DNA of 32,944 nucleotides, taken from positions 1-32,944 of the forward strand of contig VCMS01000484.1 of assembly GCA_022539475.1 (NCBI GenBank). Direction: 5' to 3'. This DNA comes from Gracilaria domingensis. Its lineage: Eukaryota; Rhodophyta; Florideophyceae; Gracilariales; Gracilariaceae. Below, in pieces: positions 8,959 through 17,648 of the stretch. Position numbers and translations under genes: made by a program. How positions within the stretch are numbered: the first letter of the stretch is position 1; each line of letters opens with the position of its first letter. Under the pieces are notes generated by a model, which saw nothing but the letters and a program-made list of their open reading frames with translations, was not told the DNA's origin and did not search any database.

Positions 8959-9305
8959 TGTAGAACCGAACTGGTGTCAAATTAGCCTAGTTGGTGCTTG
9001 ACTTTACCATTTGGTGTGGGAGGTTGGCGTCTCGGGGGTTTAGTACACCCGAGCGCCCCTCCGGCTCTCACGGGCCTAGCGCCACGTGGGCCACCGGGAG
9101 GTGCATTTGTGGTGCATCACCCCGGCCACATATCTACACTACCTAGTAAATATTAATTCTAAATTAACGAGAATAAACTAATTAGTCTTGTCCAAGCCTG
9201 CGCTTGCGCGTCCCACGTGGTACAGGAGGCACACGTGCCCGGGAGCCCGTGACGTCACCACTTGGTCTTGTAGAGCCCCCGTTGATCTAGCCGAGCTATA
9301 CTACA
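8959..9305 (-). repeat. Candidate 5' LTR of element C
   Basis: On the plus strand the segment begins TGTAGAACC and ends CTATACTACA, so it has 5-bp terminal inverted repeats (TGTAG/CTACA) with TG and CA ends. It is 347 bp long. The right terminus is firm because it abuts foreign gag sequence. The left terminus is inferred from the matching inverted repeat, and no second LTR is in view to test it. An AT-rich stretch at 9145-9185 could hold the core promoter. Confidence 0.5.
9083..9257 (-). promoter_or_regulatory. CACGTG boxes and CRE-like palindrome in the C LTR
   Basis: CACGTG occurs at 9083-9088, 9214-9219 and 9232-9237, and the full CRE palindrome TGACGTCA at 9250-9257. These are known binding sites of bHLH and bZIP factors, and their clustering near the LTR start suggests an enhancer. 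The A/B LTR also has CACGTG at 17847, 17876 and 18402. Confidence 0.4.
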
Positions 9306-9830
9306 GGAAGTAACCCCGATTCTTACGGATCTACGGACCTGCCGTCAACCTCGATTCCGAGCACGGAAGAAGACCCCGCATTGTATGCCCAAGGTGTCCG
9401 GGTGCCTGCAGCCCCGCTGCCTTACGCTAACAATTCGTCGCGTCTGAACCGTCCAGGGTGGAAGGACACAGCACCACAACGTCGAGTGGACAATCGCCCT
9501 CGCGACAAACCGGCCTCGGTCATATGTTACCAGTGCTACCTTCCAGGTCACGTATCGACGCAGTGCGTATTTCCGCCGTCGCACAGGCCGAAAATTATTG
9601 CGTATTACGACGCCCTCACGCCCGAGGAAAAGGAATCTGTTCCACGAAAGGAATATGATAAGGCCAGAGCTGAACTTGGATTACCGGTTCCGGTCTATGC
9701 TCAGCCCTCCGTTCCGGCACAGGCACCTTCGAACCAGGTTCAAGGCGAAGTACCCACGCATGGGGTTCAGTTAGGCCCCCCGAACGGAGTTCACGCACCG
9801 AATTCGGTGAGCCCCGTTCAGAAAAACTGA
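9306..9830 (+). pseudogene. gag: 3' part of gag of element A (interrupted by insertion of C)
   Basis: This stretch corresponds to the last third of the B gag frame, with only scattered substitutions. It retains the nucleocapsid CCHC zinc knuckle CYQCYLPGHVSTQC (CX2CX4HX4C, about 9523-9565) and the Pro/Val-rich tail ending at TGA 9828-9830. The 5' part is severed by element C, so the gene cannot be made whole from this locus. Sequence is conserved enough to suggest the break is recent. Confidence 0.85.
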
Positions 9831-9886
9831 CTTCGGGAGTTTCCCCTACGGGAGGGGCGCCTTCCGAGCCGAAGTTAAAGGCGCCC
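9821..9886 (+). promoter_or_regulatory. Candidate -1 frameshift signal at the A gag stop
   Basis: The gag frame ends AAA-AAC-TGA and the pol frame is -1, open straight through the stop. The heptamer at 9821-9827 is GAAAAAC, one base off the classic A-AAA-AAC. Immediately downstream are ACTTCGG (9830-9836) pairing with CCGAAGT (9869-9875), an inner hairpin CCCCT/AGGGG (9843-9857), and GGGCGCC (9855-9861) complementary to GGCGCCC (9880-9886), which could form a pseudoknot or an alternative stem. The same layout is in B at 20864 onward. Function is inferred from frame and structure. Confidence 0.6.
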
Positions 9887-12800
9887 GAGGCGTCACAGCT
9901 TCGCTCCCCAGCTGTTAGAATCCTTTCAAGGATAGCGGCTAAAACTGACGTGAGCTCAGAACACCTTTCGGTTCTACGTCGTCCGTGGATACGGTCCCGT
10001 AATCTCCGTATTCCGGAAAGAGTTCTTGTGATGGCCAAGAGAAACTACAAAGTTTATGCCGATCTTGGCTTGTCTAACCAGTTCATGGTTCGACAGTTGT
10101 CTGTGTTGGATACAGGAGCTGCACCGAACCTGATTCACCTTGAGTTGGTGCCACCCGCGCTACGGGATGAAATTCGTCATGGTCCAGGTTTGGATATCGC
10201 GGATGCCAACAATAACCCGTTGCGTACTCTTGGGTACATACCTCTCATGGTACGATTAGGAACCTGTATGGTTAAAGTGGATTTCATGGTTTGCAAAAGC
10301 ATTGCCGCACCGGTGATACTCGGTTGTGACTTTTGTGATCGTTTTGTTGAAGCGATTCGACCTCGAGCTCGAGTTGTTACCATGGATGATGGTTCCGAAA
10401 TACCGATTGTAAGGAAACCGCTAAAGAGAGCTACACGCAAGCGCGTCCCGCTCCCTGCTGCACAGGAAGTTCCAACCGTCGACCCGGTATCATCTAAGCT
10501 CCATGTGGCTCATGCCATCGCAATCCCTGCGCAATCCCAAGTTTGGGTCACCATAACTACTAAGCAGTCTGGCCTACGTGTGGTACAACCATTGCCATCA
10601 TTGTATGATCAGAAGCAACTCGCTTTGGCGAACGGAGTAATCTCGGTGGAACCCGACAAACCATTCAGAGTTTTGGTCGCCAACTTTGGCACAACCCGAC
10701 AGTGGTTAGCTAAAAACCAAATCCTTGGTACCACTCTCCCACACCCTGCTGCTATCGTACCGACGGAGATACCCGTTGCGGATGTTCTCGGTATAACCGA
10801 TGCTAAGGAGGGGGAGGGATCAGCGGAAACCGCGTTTACCGCATCGGTTACCCCGGCGAGCGAAGTTACCGAATCGCTGGCACCCACCGAGGGTAAAGCG
10901 TTGCCACCAGGAACGGAAGATACAGACCCTGTCAAGGAACTGGAACAGTTGAATTTTAATCATGTACCTGAATCTCATAGAGGTAAGCTAAGAGAAATGT
11001 TGAGGGAGTTCACACCCATGTGGGATGGATCCCTCGGGACAATTGGAATCACGGAACACCGTATTGACCTACTTCCAGGTACTAGCCCCATTTCCCAACA
11101 CCCATACCGGGCTGGTCCCAAAGCTAGGGAAGAAGAGCAATCTCAGGTTGAGAAGATGTTACGCGCTGGCGTCATAGAGGCGGCTCAATCCGCTTGGGCC
11201 TCACCCGTGGTGCTAGTTCCAAAAGCGGACGGATCGTGGCGATTCTGTATTGATTACCGTCGTCTAAATTCGGTCACCGTCAAAGACGTTTATCCCATAC
11301 CCAGGATGGACGAATACATTGACTCGCTTGGGAGTGCTACAGTGTTCACCGCCTTGGATGCCAATTGGGGATACTGGCAAGTTCCGATCCGTGAAAAGGA
11401 TAAGGACAAAACTGCTTTTGTGTGCCACCAAGGTTTGTACCGGTTTAAACGAATGCCGTTCGGATTAACCAACGCGCCGGCTACGTTTCAACGTGCTATC
11501 GATATCCTCTTGGCTCGATTCAAGTGGAAGACCTGCTTGGTGTATCTTGACGATATCATCGTGTTCTCCGATAACCTTGATGACCACTTAACACACGTCC
11601 GGGACGTCATGAGAGTCCTCAGGGACGCGGGCATTACGCTGAAACTCAAGAAGTGCGAGTTCTTCACAGATTCTGTCAAATACCTAGGGCATATCATTCG
11701 ACCTGGACAGCTCTCAGTTGACGCAGTTCGCGTGAAGTCGCTGAAGGAAGCGAAACACCCTACGACACAAACGGAACTCCGCAGTTTTCTGGGTCTTTGT
11801 AATGTATATCGGCGTTTTGTCCCGAACTTCGCAGATATTGCGACCCCCCTTAACCACCTTTTGAGAAAAGGTCAACCAGTTCAACTGGAACCCCTAGGCG
11901 ACGCGGAAGCGTCTGCTTTTTCGGCATTAATTGACGCAGTAACGTCACCGCCAATCTTGGCTTTGCCTAAGCTAGGACTTCCATTCGAAGTAGACACTGA
12001 CGCCAGTGCACACCAGGTTGGTTGCGCCCTGTTTCAGGTCACGGAAGACGGCGTGAGACATCCAATTGGATACTGGTCGCGATCCTTGAACGTACACGAA
12101 CGTAACTACTCAGTTTCGGAGAAAGAGTGCTTAGCCGTTGTATGGGCTCTAACTACACTGAGACCATATCTTATGGGCAACCATTTTACGGTACATACGG
12201 ACCACTCATCTCTCCGATGGCTCATGGAAATCTCGGAACCATCAGGACGCTTGATGCGTTGGCGCTTGAGGTTATCGGAGTTCGATTTCACAGTTACGTA
12301 CAAAAAAGGAACGTTGAATCTGCAGGCAGATGCACTCTCCCGCTTGGGGACAGATGCAGAAGCGGCACCAGTGGACGATCTGGACATACCATGCTTTATG
12401 GTGGAAGAACAAGCAGGTTGGGTCGAATCTTTGTCGGATGACATCTGTGACGACATCCTGCTCACTTCTGAGAAGTTGGATCCCTTGACCGGATCTTTTG
12501 TACCCATCACTCCCGAGGAGATGATCCGAGAACAGCAAACGGATGAGTTTTGTACGCGAATTCGCGCTCGTCTCAATGGAGGAGATCGTATACCTTTTCA
12601 GGTTAACGATCAGGGGTACCTGGTTAGGTTGGTCGAAGCGTATACCCAAATTGTGGTCCCATACTCGCTGCAAAACCGTGTGTTGGTAATGACACACTAT
12701 GTGAAGGTAGGAGCCCACCCAGGAGGTCGAAAACTATACTTGACCCTGCGTAGGGATTTTTACTGGCCGTCAATGGCATTGGACTGCTACGCAGTACGAC

Positions 12801-14284
12801 GCTCTTGCACCGAGTGCGCTAAGAATAACGTGAAACTTCGTAAGTACTCGAAGAAGTTAACGCTGTTCCCAGCACGGTCTCCTTTGGAGTTTATCGCTAT
12901 CGATATCTTAGGTGAATTGATCAGAACCGCAAGAGGTAATCGATACCTTCTGGTTATCACCGATCGGTTCTCTAAGTTGGTACGGACAGTCCCGCTGAAA
13001 CGGATTACGGCCACCGTGGTTGCACAAGCTTTTGTCACCCACTGGGTCTTTGTGTACGGTCCACCGGTTCATCTATTATCAGATAACGGTTCACAGTTCA
13101 CGTCGAAGTTTTTCCAGGACGTCTGTCGGATCTTGAGTGTCAAGAATCTATTTACGACCACCTACCACCCCCAAACAAATGGTCAGGTAGAACGATTTAA
13201 CCGTACCATGCTGAATGCATTAAGATCTTATGTGGCAGATCATCCTAAGGATTGGGATTTGTATACGGACGCTATTACGTATGCGTACAACACCCAAGTC
13301 CACCGGGTAACGAAGCTAGCACCTTTTGAGTTGGTATTGTCAAGAGTACCGCCACCGGTTGCAATCGAGGCTCAAGAAACGCTTTCTACGTACCCGTCTG
13401 TTGGGTTATACAGGAACGCTTGGAAGGATTGGTTAACCAAAATGGTACCGGTCGCTCGCACAGCGATGGATAAGGCGCAGGCCGCTTATAAGCGCAACTT
13501 CGATGCGAAGGTTAAGACCCCATTACCAAAGGTCAAACCAGACGATATGGTATTTCTCCGCAAAGAATACTATAATCCGGAGAAGGAACGCCGCCACAAG
13601 CTCTCGCCTATCGCGGAAGGACCCTACAAGGTTATTTCCGTCACGGACGATACCGTAGTATTGGATATCAATAATCTCCACGAACGGATATCGTTAGACC
13701 GTGTCGCGCTGGCACCACCACCCTACGTTCACGTTAACACCCAACTGGGTGAAGCTACAGGGGACGAACAGGTCGTATCTTCGCGCCCTGCGACTCTCCG
13801 CCCTGATCGCGGCTTATCGGATCTACCGAAGTCAGAATCACCCACGCGGGTAGCACAACCCGTTGCGGGAGACGAAGAGGAAAACTCAACTAGAGTTGAC
13901 CCCCCACCGGACGTCGTGGCTCCCGTGCCACCGCCTAAGGAGGGGGAGGAAAGTACGGAACCCGTTACACCGGCGTCGCACGGTCACACTGTGTCGCAAG
14001 GTACCGCCACCAATCTCGCGGTCTCTACCGATAGCGTTGTGGTGCGCCGAGGCGCTGTACCTCGTGGTGATACTCCGTCGAGTTCGTTGAGCAATGCGCT
14101 GGAAACGACAGGACCCACCCAAGGGGTACACACCGCTGTGGATAATGTAACCCCGTCGGGAACACCACAACTGAGTGAGGCCACCACCCGCAGAGCGGAG
14201 AAGACAGTATCTGTAGACCCGGGCTTTCCGGAGAACGCAGAACCGCAAGCGGTAGACCAGCTCAATGTTACCGACCGGTGTTAA
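9827..14284 (+). CDS. pol: Pol of element A: protease, RT, RNase H, integrase (intact)
   Basis: This long uninterrupted frame would produce Pol after -1 slippage at the gag stop; a frame-internal start is not needed. Protease DTGAAPN has its catalytic triplet at 10109-10117. RT has FCIDYRRLN, MPFGLTNAP and YLDD at 11543-11554. RNase H starts near 11985 with DTDAS. Integrase has an HHCC finger (about 12690-12825) and the catalytic triad: Asp at 12902, Asp at 13082 and Glu at 13190, the last two 35 residues apart. A GPY module (EGPYKVI) lies near 13617, followed by a charged Pro/Thr-rich tail. All catalytic residues are present, so this is the best-preserved enzyme set in the window. A split at its left by C makes the locus itself non-autonomous unless spliced or rescued. 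Confidence 0.93.
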   Translation: MTSGVSPTGGAPSEPKLKAPEASQLRSPAVRILSRIAAKTDVSSEHLSVLRRPWIRSRNLRIPERVLVMAKRNYKVYADLGLSNQFMVRQLSVLDTGAAPNLIHLELVPPALRDEIRHGPGLDIADANNNPLRTLGYIPLMVRLGTCMVKVDFMVCKSIAAPVILGCDFCDRFVEAIRPRARVVTMDDGSEIPIVRKPLKRATRKRVPLPAAQEVPTVDPVSSKLHVAHAIAIPAQSQVWVTITTKQSGLRVVQPLPSLYDQKQLALANGVISVEPDKPFRVLVANFGTTRQWLAKNQILGTTLPHPAAIVPTEIPVADVLGITDAKEGEGSAETAFTASVTPASEVTESLAPTEGKALPPGTEDTDPVKELEQLNFNHVPESHRGKLREMLREFTPMWDGSLGTIGITEHRIDLLPGTSPISQHPYRAGPKAREEEQSQVEKMLRAGVIEAAQSAWASPVVLVPKADGSWRFCIDYRRLNSVTVKDVYPIPRMDEYIDSLGSATVFTALDANWGYWQVPIREKDKDKTAFVCHQGLYRFKRMPFGLTNAPATFQRAIDILLARFKWKTCLVYLDDIIVFSDNLDDHLTHVRDVMRVLRDAGITLKLKKCEFFTDSVKYLGHIIRPGQLSVDAVRVKSLKEAKHPTTQTELRSFLGLCNVYRRFVPNFADIATPLNHLLRKGQPVQLEPLGDAEASAFSALIDAVTSPPILALPKLGLPFEVDTDASAHQVGCALFQVTEDGVRHPIGYWSRSLNVHERNYSVSEKECLAVVWALTTLRPYLMGNHFTVHTDHSSLRWLMEISEPSGRLMRWRLRLSEFDFTVTYKKGTLNLQADALSRLGTDAEAAPVDDLDIPCFMVEEQAGWVESLSDDICDDILLTSEKLDPLTGSFVPITPEEMIREQQTDEFCTRIRARLNGGDRIPFQVNDQGYLVRLVEAYTQIVVPYSLQNRVLVMTHYVKVGAHPGGRKLYLTLRRDFYWPSMALDCYAVRRSCTECAKNNVKLRKYSKKLTLFPARSPLEFIAIDILGELIRTARGNRYLLVITDRFSKLVRTVPLKRITATVVAQAFVTHWVFVYGPPVHLLSDNGSQFTSKFFQDVCRILSVKNLFTTTYHPQTNGQVERFNRTMLNALRSYVADHPKDWDLYTDAITYAYNTQVHRVTKLAPFELVLSRVPPPVAIEAQETLSTYPSVGLYRNAWKDWLTKMVPVARTAMDKAQAAYKRNFDAKVKTPLPKVKPDDMVFLRKEYYNPEKERRHKLSPIAEGPYKVISVTDDTVVLDINNLHERISLDRVALAPPPYVHVNTQLGEATGDEQVVSSRPATLRPDRGLSDLPKSESPTRVAQPVAGDEEENSTRVDPPPDVVAPVPPPKEGEESTEPVTPASHGHTVSQGTATNLAVSTDSVVVRRGAVPRGDTPSSSLSNALETTGPTQGVHTAVDNVTPSGTPQLSEATTRRAEKTVSVDPGFPENAEPQAVDQLNVTDRC

Positions 14285-14977
14285 CCACGCCGTGGTATGA
14301 GGAAACGAGAAGTCGTACTTACCCGCGTATTATTTGGGAAAACAACCTTGGAAAGGTGAAGTACGAAGTACGAGTTTGGAAACCGTCGATGGTGCACCCA
14401 CGCCGCGTGGCAGAGGACTCATGACACACCCAAGTGGAGAGTAACACGTTGTGTGACGTGGTGACGTATGGAAAGCACCGCCGACGCGGGGAACTGCTGA
14501 CAGTAAGTCGCGTGCGCGAGCACCACACGTGCACGGTGCACGATGTACGGTCGCCAACCGTAGGCGAACGGACACCTGTTAGGGTAACTCGTGGCTCACA
14601 CGTGCCACCGCCTGGCCAACCAGAAGGCCGCGATATGCACCGTGATTGGTCAATCCGCCTCCATGGCGCACGAGCGAAACCCTGCCCGTTCTCCGTCGCA
14701 CGGACGATCCTTCTGGATAGCAAGAGGGAGCTCAGAATCCCGAAGCTACCGTTGGACGGTCGGAAGCTCAACCAAAACGAGCCGAAGCTCGTCAGACTCA
14801 AGAAGGAGAGTATTTCAAGAAGAACCTTTCAGGTTGAAGATTGGACGCTCCTGGCGTAAGTTGTAGTTGTCGTGCAGCGAGGAACTCCTAGTGAGTCGTG
14901 ACTGGTTAAGTCCAAGAGGAACCCCTCTAGAGGTTAGCCGGCCACCACCTCGCCACCCTCGAAGGTACCAAACCACA
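14285..14977 (+). other. Spacer between pol stop and chromodomain frame in element A
   Basis: About 690 bases with no recognisable domain lie here, although the pol reading frame and the later chromodomain frame are in the same phase. The stretch has several GC-rich inverted repeats, for example ACGGT-CGCCA-ACCGT near 14545, and two consensus-like splice donors (GTAAGT near 14506 and 14857). It is kept in element B (about 31020-31739). In element C the chromodomain follows integrase directly, so the spacer is an A/B trait. Confidence 0.5.
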
Positions 14978-15220
14978 ATGGGTGAAGGAGAGCAGTCAAA
15001 CACCGAGGTGTACCCGCAGGAATACGTGATCGAACGTATCGTACGTCATGTTGTAAACCCCGATGGGACGGTACTGTACCAAGTGCGATGGTATGGCTAC
15101 TCCGCCGAGGAGGACACCATGGAGCCGGCCGAGCACCTACCTAGGTCGAAGATCGTTTCATACCACCGTCGCACTCGGTCAGCCTTGCCGTCCAACCTGG
15201 ACCAAGCCCAGGTGGGATAA
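14978..15220 (+). CDS. Chromodomain of element A
   Basis: The frame from ATG 14978 encodes about 80 residues with a clear chromodomain: EYVIERIV, then LYQVRWYGYS, DTMEP and a final helix. All three aromatic cage positions are present (Tyr, Trp, Tyr), while the structural Trp of TWEP is Met, as in element C. Chromodomains fused to gypsy integrases read histone methylation. Here it is a separate frame nearly 700 bases after the pol stop, so it may be a free protein, a spliced or readthrough extension of integrase, or a product separated by sequence errors. Confidence 0.75.
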   Translation: MGEGEQSNTEVYPQEYVIERIVRHVVNPDGTVLYQVRWYGYSAEEDTMEPAEHLPRSKIVSYHRRTRSALPSNLDQAQVG

Positions 15221-15589
15221 GAACCGTTCCCGGTGAGGAGCTTTCAACTATACCGCGATGCGGAAGACTCAGAATGGAGAGTTGACCCCTTCTGTGTGGG
15301 GATGAATGAAGGAAGAAGACCAATGAAGCGGTGAAGACTTAACTAGAGGAAGTGAGAAGAAAGAAAGAAGAGCATACCGAAATGCCGGTTGTACCGATTT
15401 AAAACGGTTAGAGTAGAAGAAGCACCAAAGAAGTGAAGTACACTTGAACACAGTGTGAGTGAAGAAGTAATCGAAGATCGATCAAGTTCGTGGAGAACAG
15501 GCAAAAGGGTGAAGGGAAAGTTACCACTAGATGGTTTTACTGTTTCTATCTTATACTAAGGACCAAGTCCTCCAGCCCTGCTGGTCATC
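15221..15589 (+). other. Purine-rich convergent region between chromodomain and opposing gene (element A)
   Basis: The stretch is strongly A/G-rich on the plus strand (for example 15301-15380), hence T/C-rich for transcripts of the opposing gene. No gene or canonical AATAAA is seen on either strand. It is the convergent 3' zone of the two transcription units. Confidence 0.35.
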
Positions 15590-17636
15590 TTACACCCCCG
15601 ATGAGGGACCGGCACCGCCGCTACCGGAGGGACCCTGCGAAGGGTGCGGAACGGCGTAAGCCAGTATCCCTGCCATAGTGGTGAGATGATCGGGCACGAT
15701 AATTCCAGCGTTCTGGAGACTGGCGCGCAACATCGCGATGTTCGCCGGAGAATCTCCCGGAGCGACCGGAGCTGTCGGGGCCGGAAGGACCGAAGGAACG
15801 GTAGCCGCTACAGGGGCCGGACCCGCCACCGGAACACTCGCTTGAGTCGGAACATTCCAACCCACAGGAGCCTGGGGTACCCCGCCGCTGGCGTGCAACA
15901 CCTGATTCGCCGCCGGTAGGTCGTTCACCAACTCCTGGTCCATCTCGACGAGTGCTCCCGCCGCCTCTCCACCGGTATCCATGTTCGGATCATCCAGATC
16001 TACTGGGGCGACCCAGTTGTCACTGAACATGAACCCAACGGGGTGACTGTCTGGAATCGACCGTGGCTGGTTCGCTGCCCACTCGGCATATGCGCTAGTT
16101 GTCATCGTACCCTCCCATGGGTCGTAATACACGAAATCTCCTGCGGTGGGATGTCTCCTACCGGGTGAGCGGTCGTAGTGACGACGAGGACCTTTCCCAC
16201 GCTGCGAACGGGGCACCGTTTCCCAATCGACTCCATCGATAACATCCAAGATGTAATGGATCTCATCCACGTTCTCTTCGGACCCCAAGGGAGTGTGCAA
16301 ATCCAGCGAGCGGATAATGTTGCGAAGCATCGGCGGAATATACCAAACACGGTAGTTGTCGTAAGCCTCCAGAGGAGAAACGCTGCTACGCGTGCCGCCC
16401 ACTCGCCGGCTACCAGACCCCACCATCCTGAACGCGGATCGCTGATCAATCGGGAGCCGATGTAACTCAAGCACGGAGGCAGTTCTGCAAAACACCCTTT
16501 GGGTACCTCCACATCACGCCACCAATCTGGTAGAGGAGGGAACCGTCCAACAAAGGCCTGCGGTCTGTACCTCTCGGTCTCGATATTCGGGTACGGAATC
16601 AGATACCCATGACGGGAACGAGCTTTCCGCTCAAACCGAATGCGGTTGACGAACCCACCCTGGGAAGCGTTCTTGCGAAGATAACGGAACTCCGCTCGGA
16701 GTATGGCCGATTCCAGCACAACATCAACCTCGATGTGGTCGGGCCATCGCCAGCGTACCGCGCATGGTCGAACGTCGCCAAGTTGTCTCCATATCGGACT
16801 TCACCGAAAGTACGGTAGAACGGAGTATCGAACCCATATGACGGTGGAACCAGGTGCTCGAGGTGCACTCGACTGAGTCTCTTGTACGCCAACTTCGCGT
16901 GTTCCGCCGCGCGCGGGTTTCAGATTCTCACCCTCGCGGGTATCGTACCGGAGGAGCATCGGGTCGATCGCTATACGAACTTTCCATTCTGGGATGCACT
17001 ACCGCTAACGGCAGACCGCCCGGTAGGAAGCCGTTTTCGGCATACGACTCCAGGAGGAGTGTCATCGTTACAGCTACCGGATGAAAACCACGGTGCACGG
17101 CTGAAACNNNNNNNNNNNNNNNNNNNNNNNNNNNNNNNNNNNNNNNNNNNNNNNNNNNNNNNNNNNNNNNNNNNNNNNNNNNNNNNNNNNNNNNNNNNNN
17201 NNNNNNNNNNNNNNNNNNNNNNNNNNNNNNNNNNNNNNNNNNNNNNNNNNNNNNNNNNNNNNNNNNNNNNNNNNNNNNNNNNNNNNNNNNNNNNNNNNNN
17301 NNNNNNNNNNNNNNNNNNNNNNNNNNNNNNNNNNNNNNNNNNNNNNNNNNNNNNNNNNNNNNNNNNNNNNNNNNNNNNNNNNNNNNNNNNNNNNNNNNNN
17401 NNNNNNNNNNNNNNNNNNNNNNNNNNNNNNNNNNNNNNNNNNNNNNNNNNNNNNNNNNNNNNNNNNNNNNNNNNNNNNNNNNNNNNNNNNNNNNNNNNNN
17501 NNNNNNNNNNNNNNNNNNNNNNNNNNNNNNNCCTTGAATCGTTGGGCTTGGCGTCGAACCCCTGAGGGGGAGGACGTTGTCCCAATATGTAGAGCAACGC
17601 AATTTGCGTGATTATCAGGATGATGCGCCTCATCAT
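15590..17636 (-). CDS. Opposing-strand gene of element A, frame-broken and crossing the N gap
   Basis: Function unknown. Coding signal runs leftward from ATG codons at 17636/17633 to a TAA at 15592-15590, shifting frame at about 16500 and elsewhere; 424 bases are unknown. The N-terminus is two Met, two Arg and a hydrophobic run (IILIITQIALLYILG), which looks like a signal peptide or membrane anchor. The middle (16100-16890) is rich in Tyr, Trp and Arg, and includes YRVWYIPPM and SAYAEWAANQ blocks shared with element C. The C-terminal 130 residues are Pro/Ala/Val-rich and end in a Gly/Ser tail, without the Arg-Gly repeats of C. An envelope-like or nucleic-acid-binding role are possibilities only. 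Confidence 0.55.
17108..17531. other. Assembly gap (424 N)
   Basis: The run of N lies inside the opposing gene of element A. Its odd length suggests an estimated gap size. The reading frame across it cannot be trusted. Confidence 0.99.
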
Positions 17637-17640
17637 ACTC

Positions 17641-17648
17641 AGGGGGAG
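17641..17648 (+). promoter_or_regulatory. Polypurine tract before the 3' LTR of element A
   Basis: AGGGGGAG lies directly before a TG. A polypurine tract immediately upstream of the 3' LTR primes plus-strand cDNA in LTR elements. Its place, just beyond the start codon of the opposing gene, fits the expected layout. Confidence 0.6.

Larger units (their letters stand above)
71..9266. repeat. Dispersed short motif ACCAANNGG / CCNNTTGGT across element C
   Basis: Counting by eye I find about 45 exact copies of this seven-fixed-base motif, 35 as CCNNTTGGT and 10 as ACCAANNGG on the plus strand. Examples start at 71, 429, 781, 1457, 1700, 2269, 3249, 3799, 4544, 5703, 6153, 6375, 6845, 7317, 7877, 7937, 8083, 8340, 8546, 8859, 9007 and 9258. 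About one would be expected by chance in 9.3 kb. Many extend to the 10-bp palindrome ACCAAGTGGT/ACCACTTGGT. In gag-pol the copies fall in all three codon phases, giving Thr-Lys-Arg, (Asn/Asp/Tyr)-Gln-x or Pro-x-Gly, so the pattern is in the nucleic acid and not in a protein repeat. It stops within 40 bases of the LTR end. Confidence 0.85.
1..9305 (-). mobile_element. Ty3/gypsy chromodomain retrotransposon C (left end outside window)
   Basis: In minus orientation the order is 5' LTR/leader, gag, protease-RT-RNase H-integrase, chromodomain, then an opposing gene on the plus strand. RT before integrase is the Ty3/gypsy order. The right end is set by the base pair where homology to the gag of element B begins (9306) and by the LTR terminus: read on the minus strand it starts TGTAGTATAG, as expected for a TG...CA LTR. 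The 3' LTR is beyond the left edge. Because the abutting sequence is the interior of another gag gene, C is inserted into element A. The target-site duplicate (expected to begin GGAAG) should lie on the other side of C, outside the window. Confidence 0.85.
9306..17648 (+). mobile_element. Ty3/gypsy chromodomain retrotransposon A (right part, split by C)
   Basis: The plus-strand element is nearly identical to element B from 9306 (matching 20352 in B) onward. It begins in the middle of gag directly at the LTR end of C, so its 5' portion is expected left of C, outside the window. It contains the gag end, pol, a spacer, a chromodomain frame, an opposing gene and a polypurine tract, then passes into an LTR at 17649. 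Confidence 0.85.

Noticed and set aside
14434..14859. 141-codon frame in the A spacer
   Set aside because: No similarity to any domain, other frames are equally open nearby, and the equivalent in B is broken; coding is not supported.
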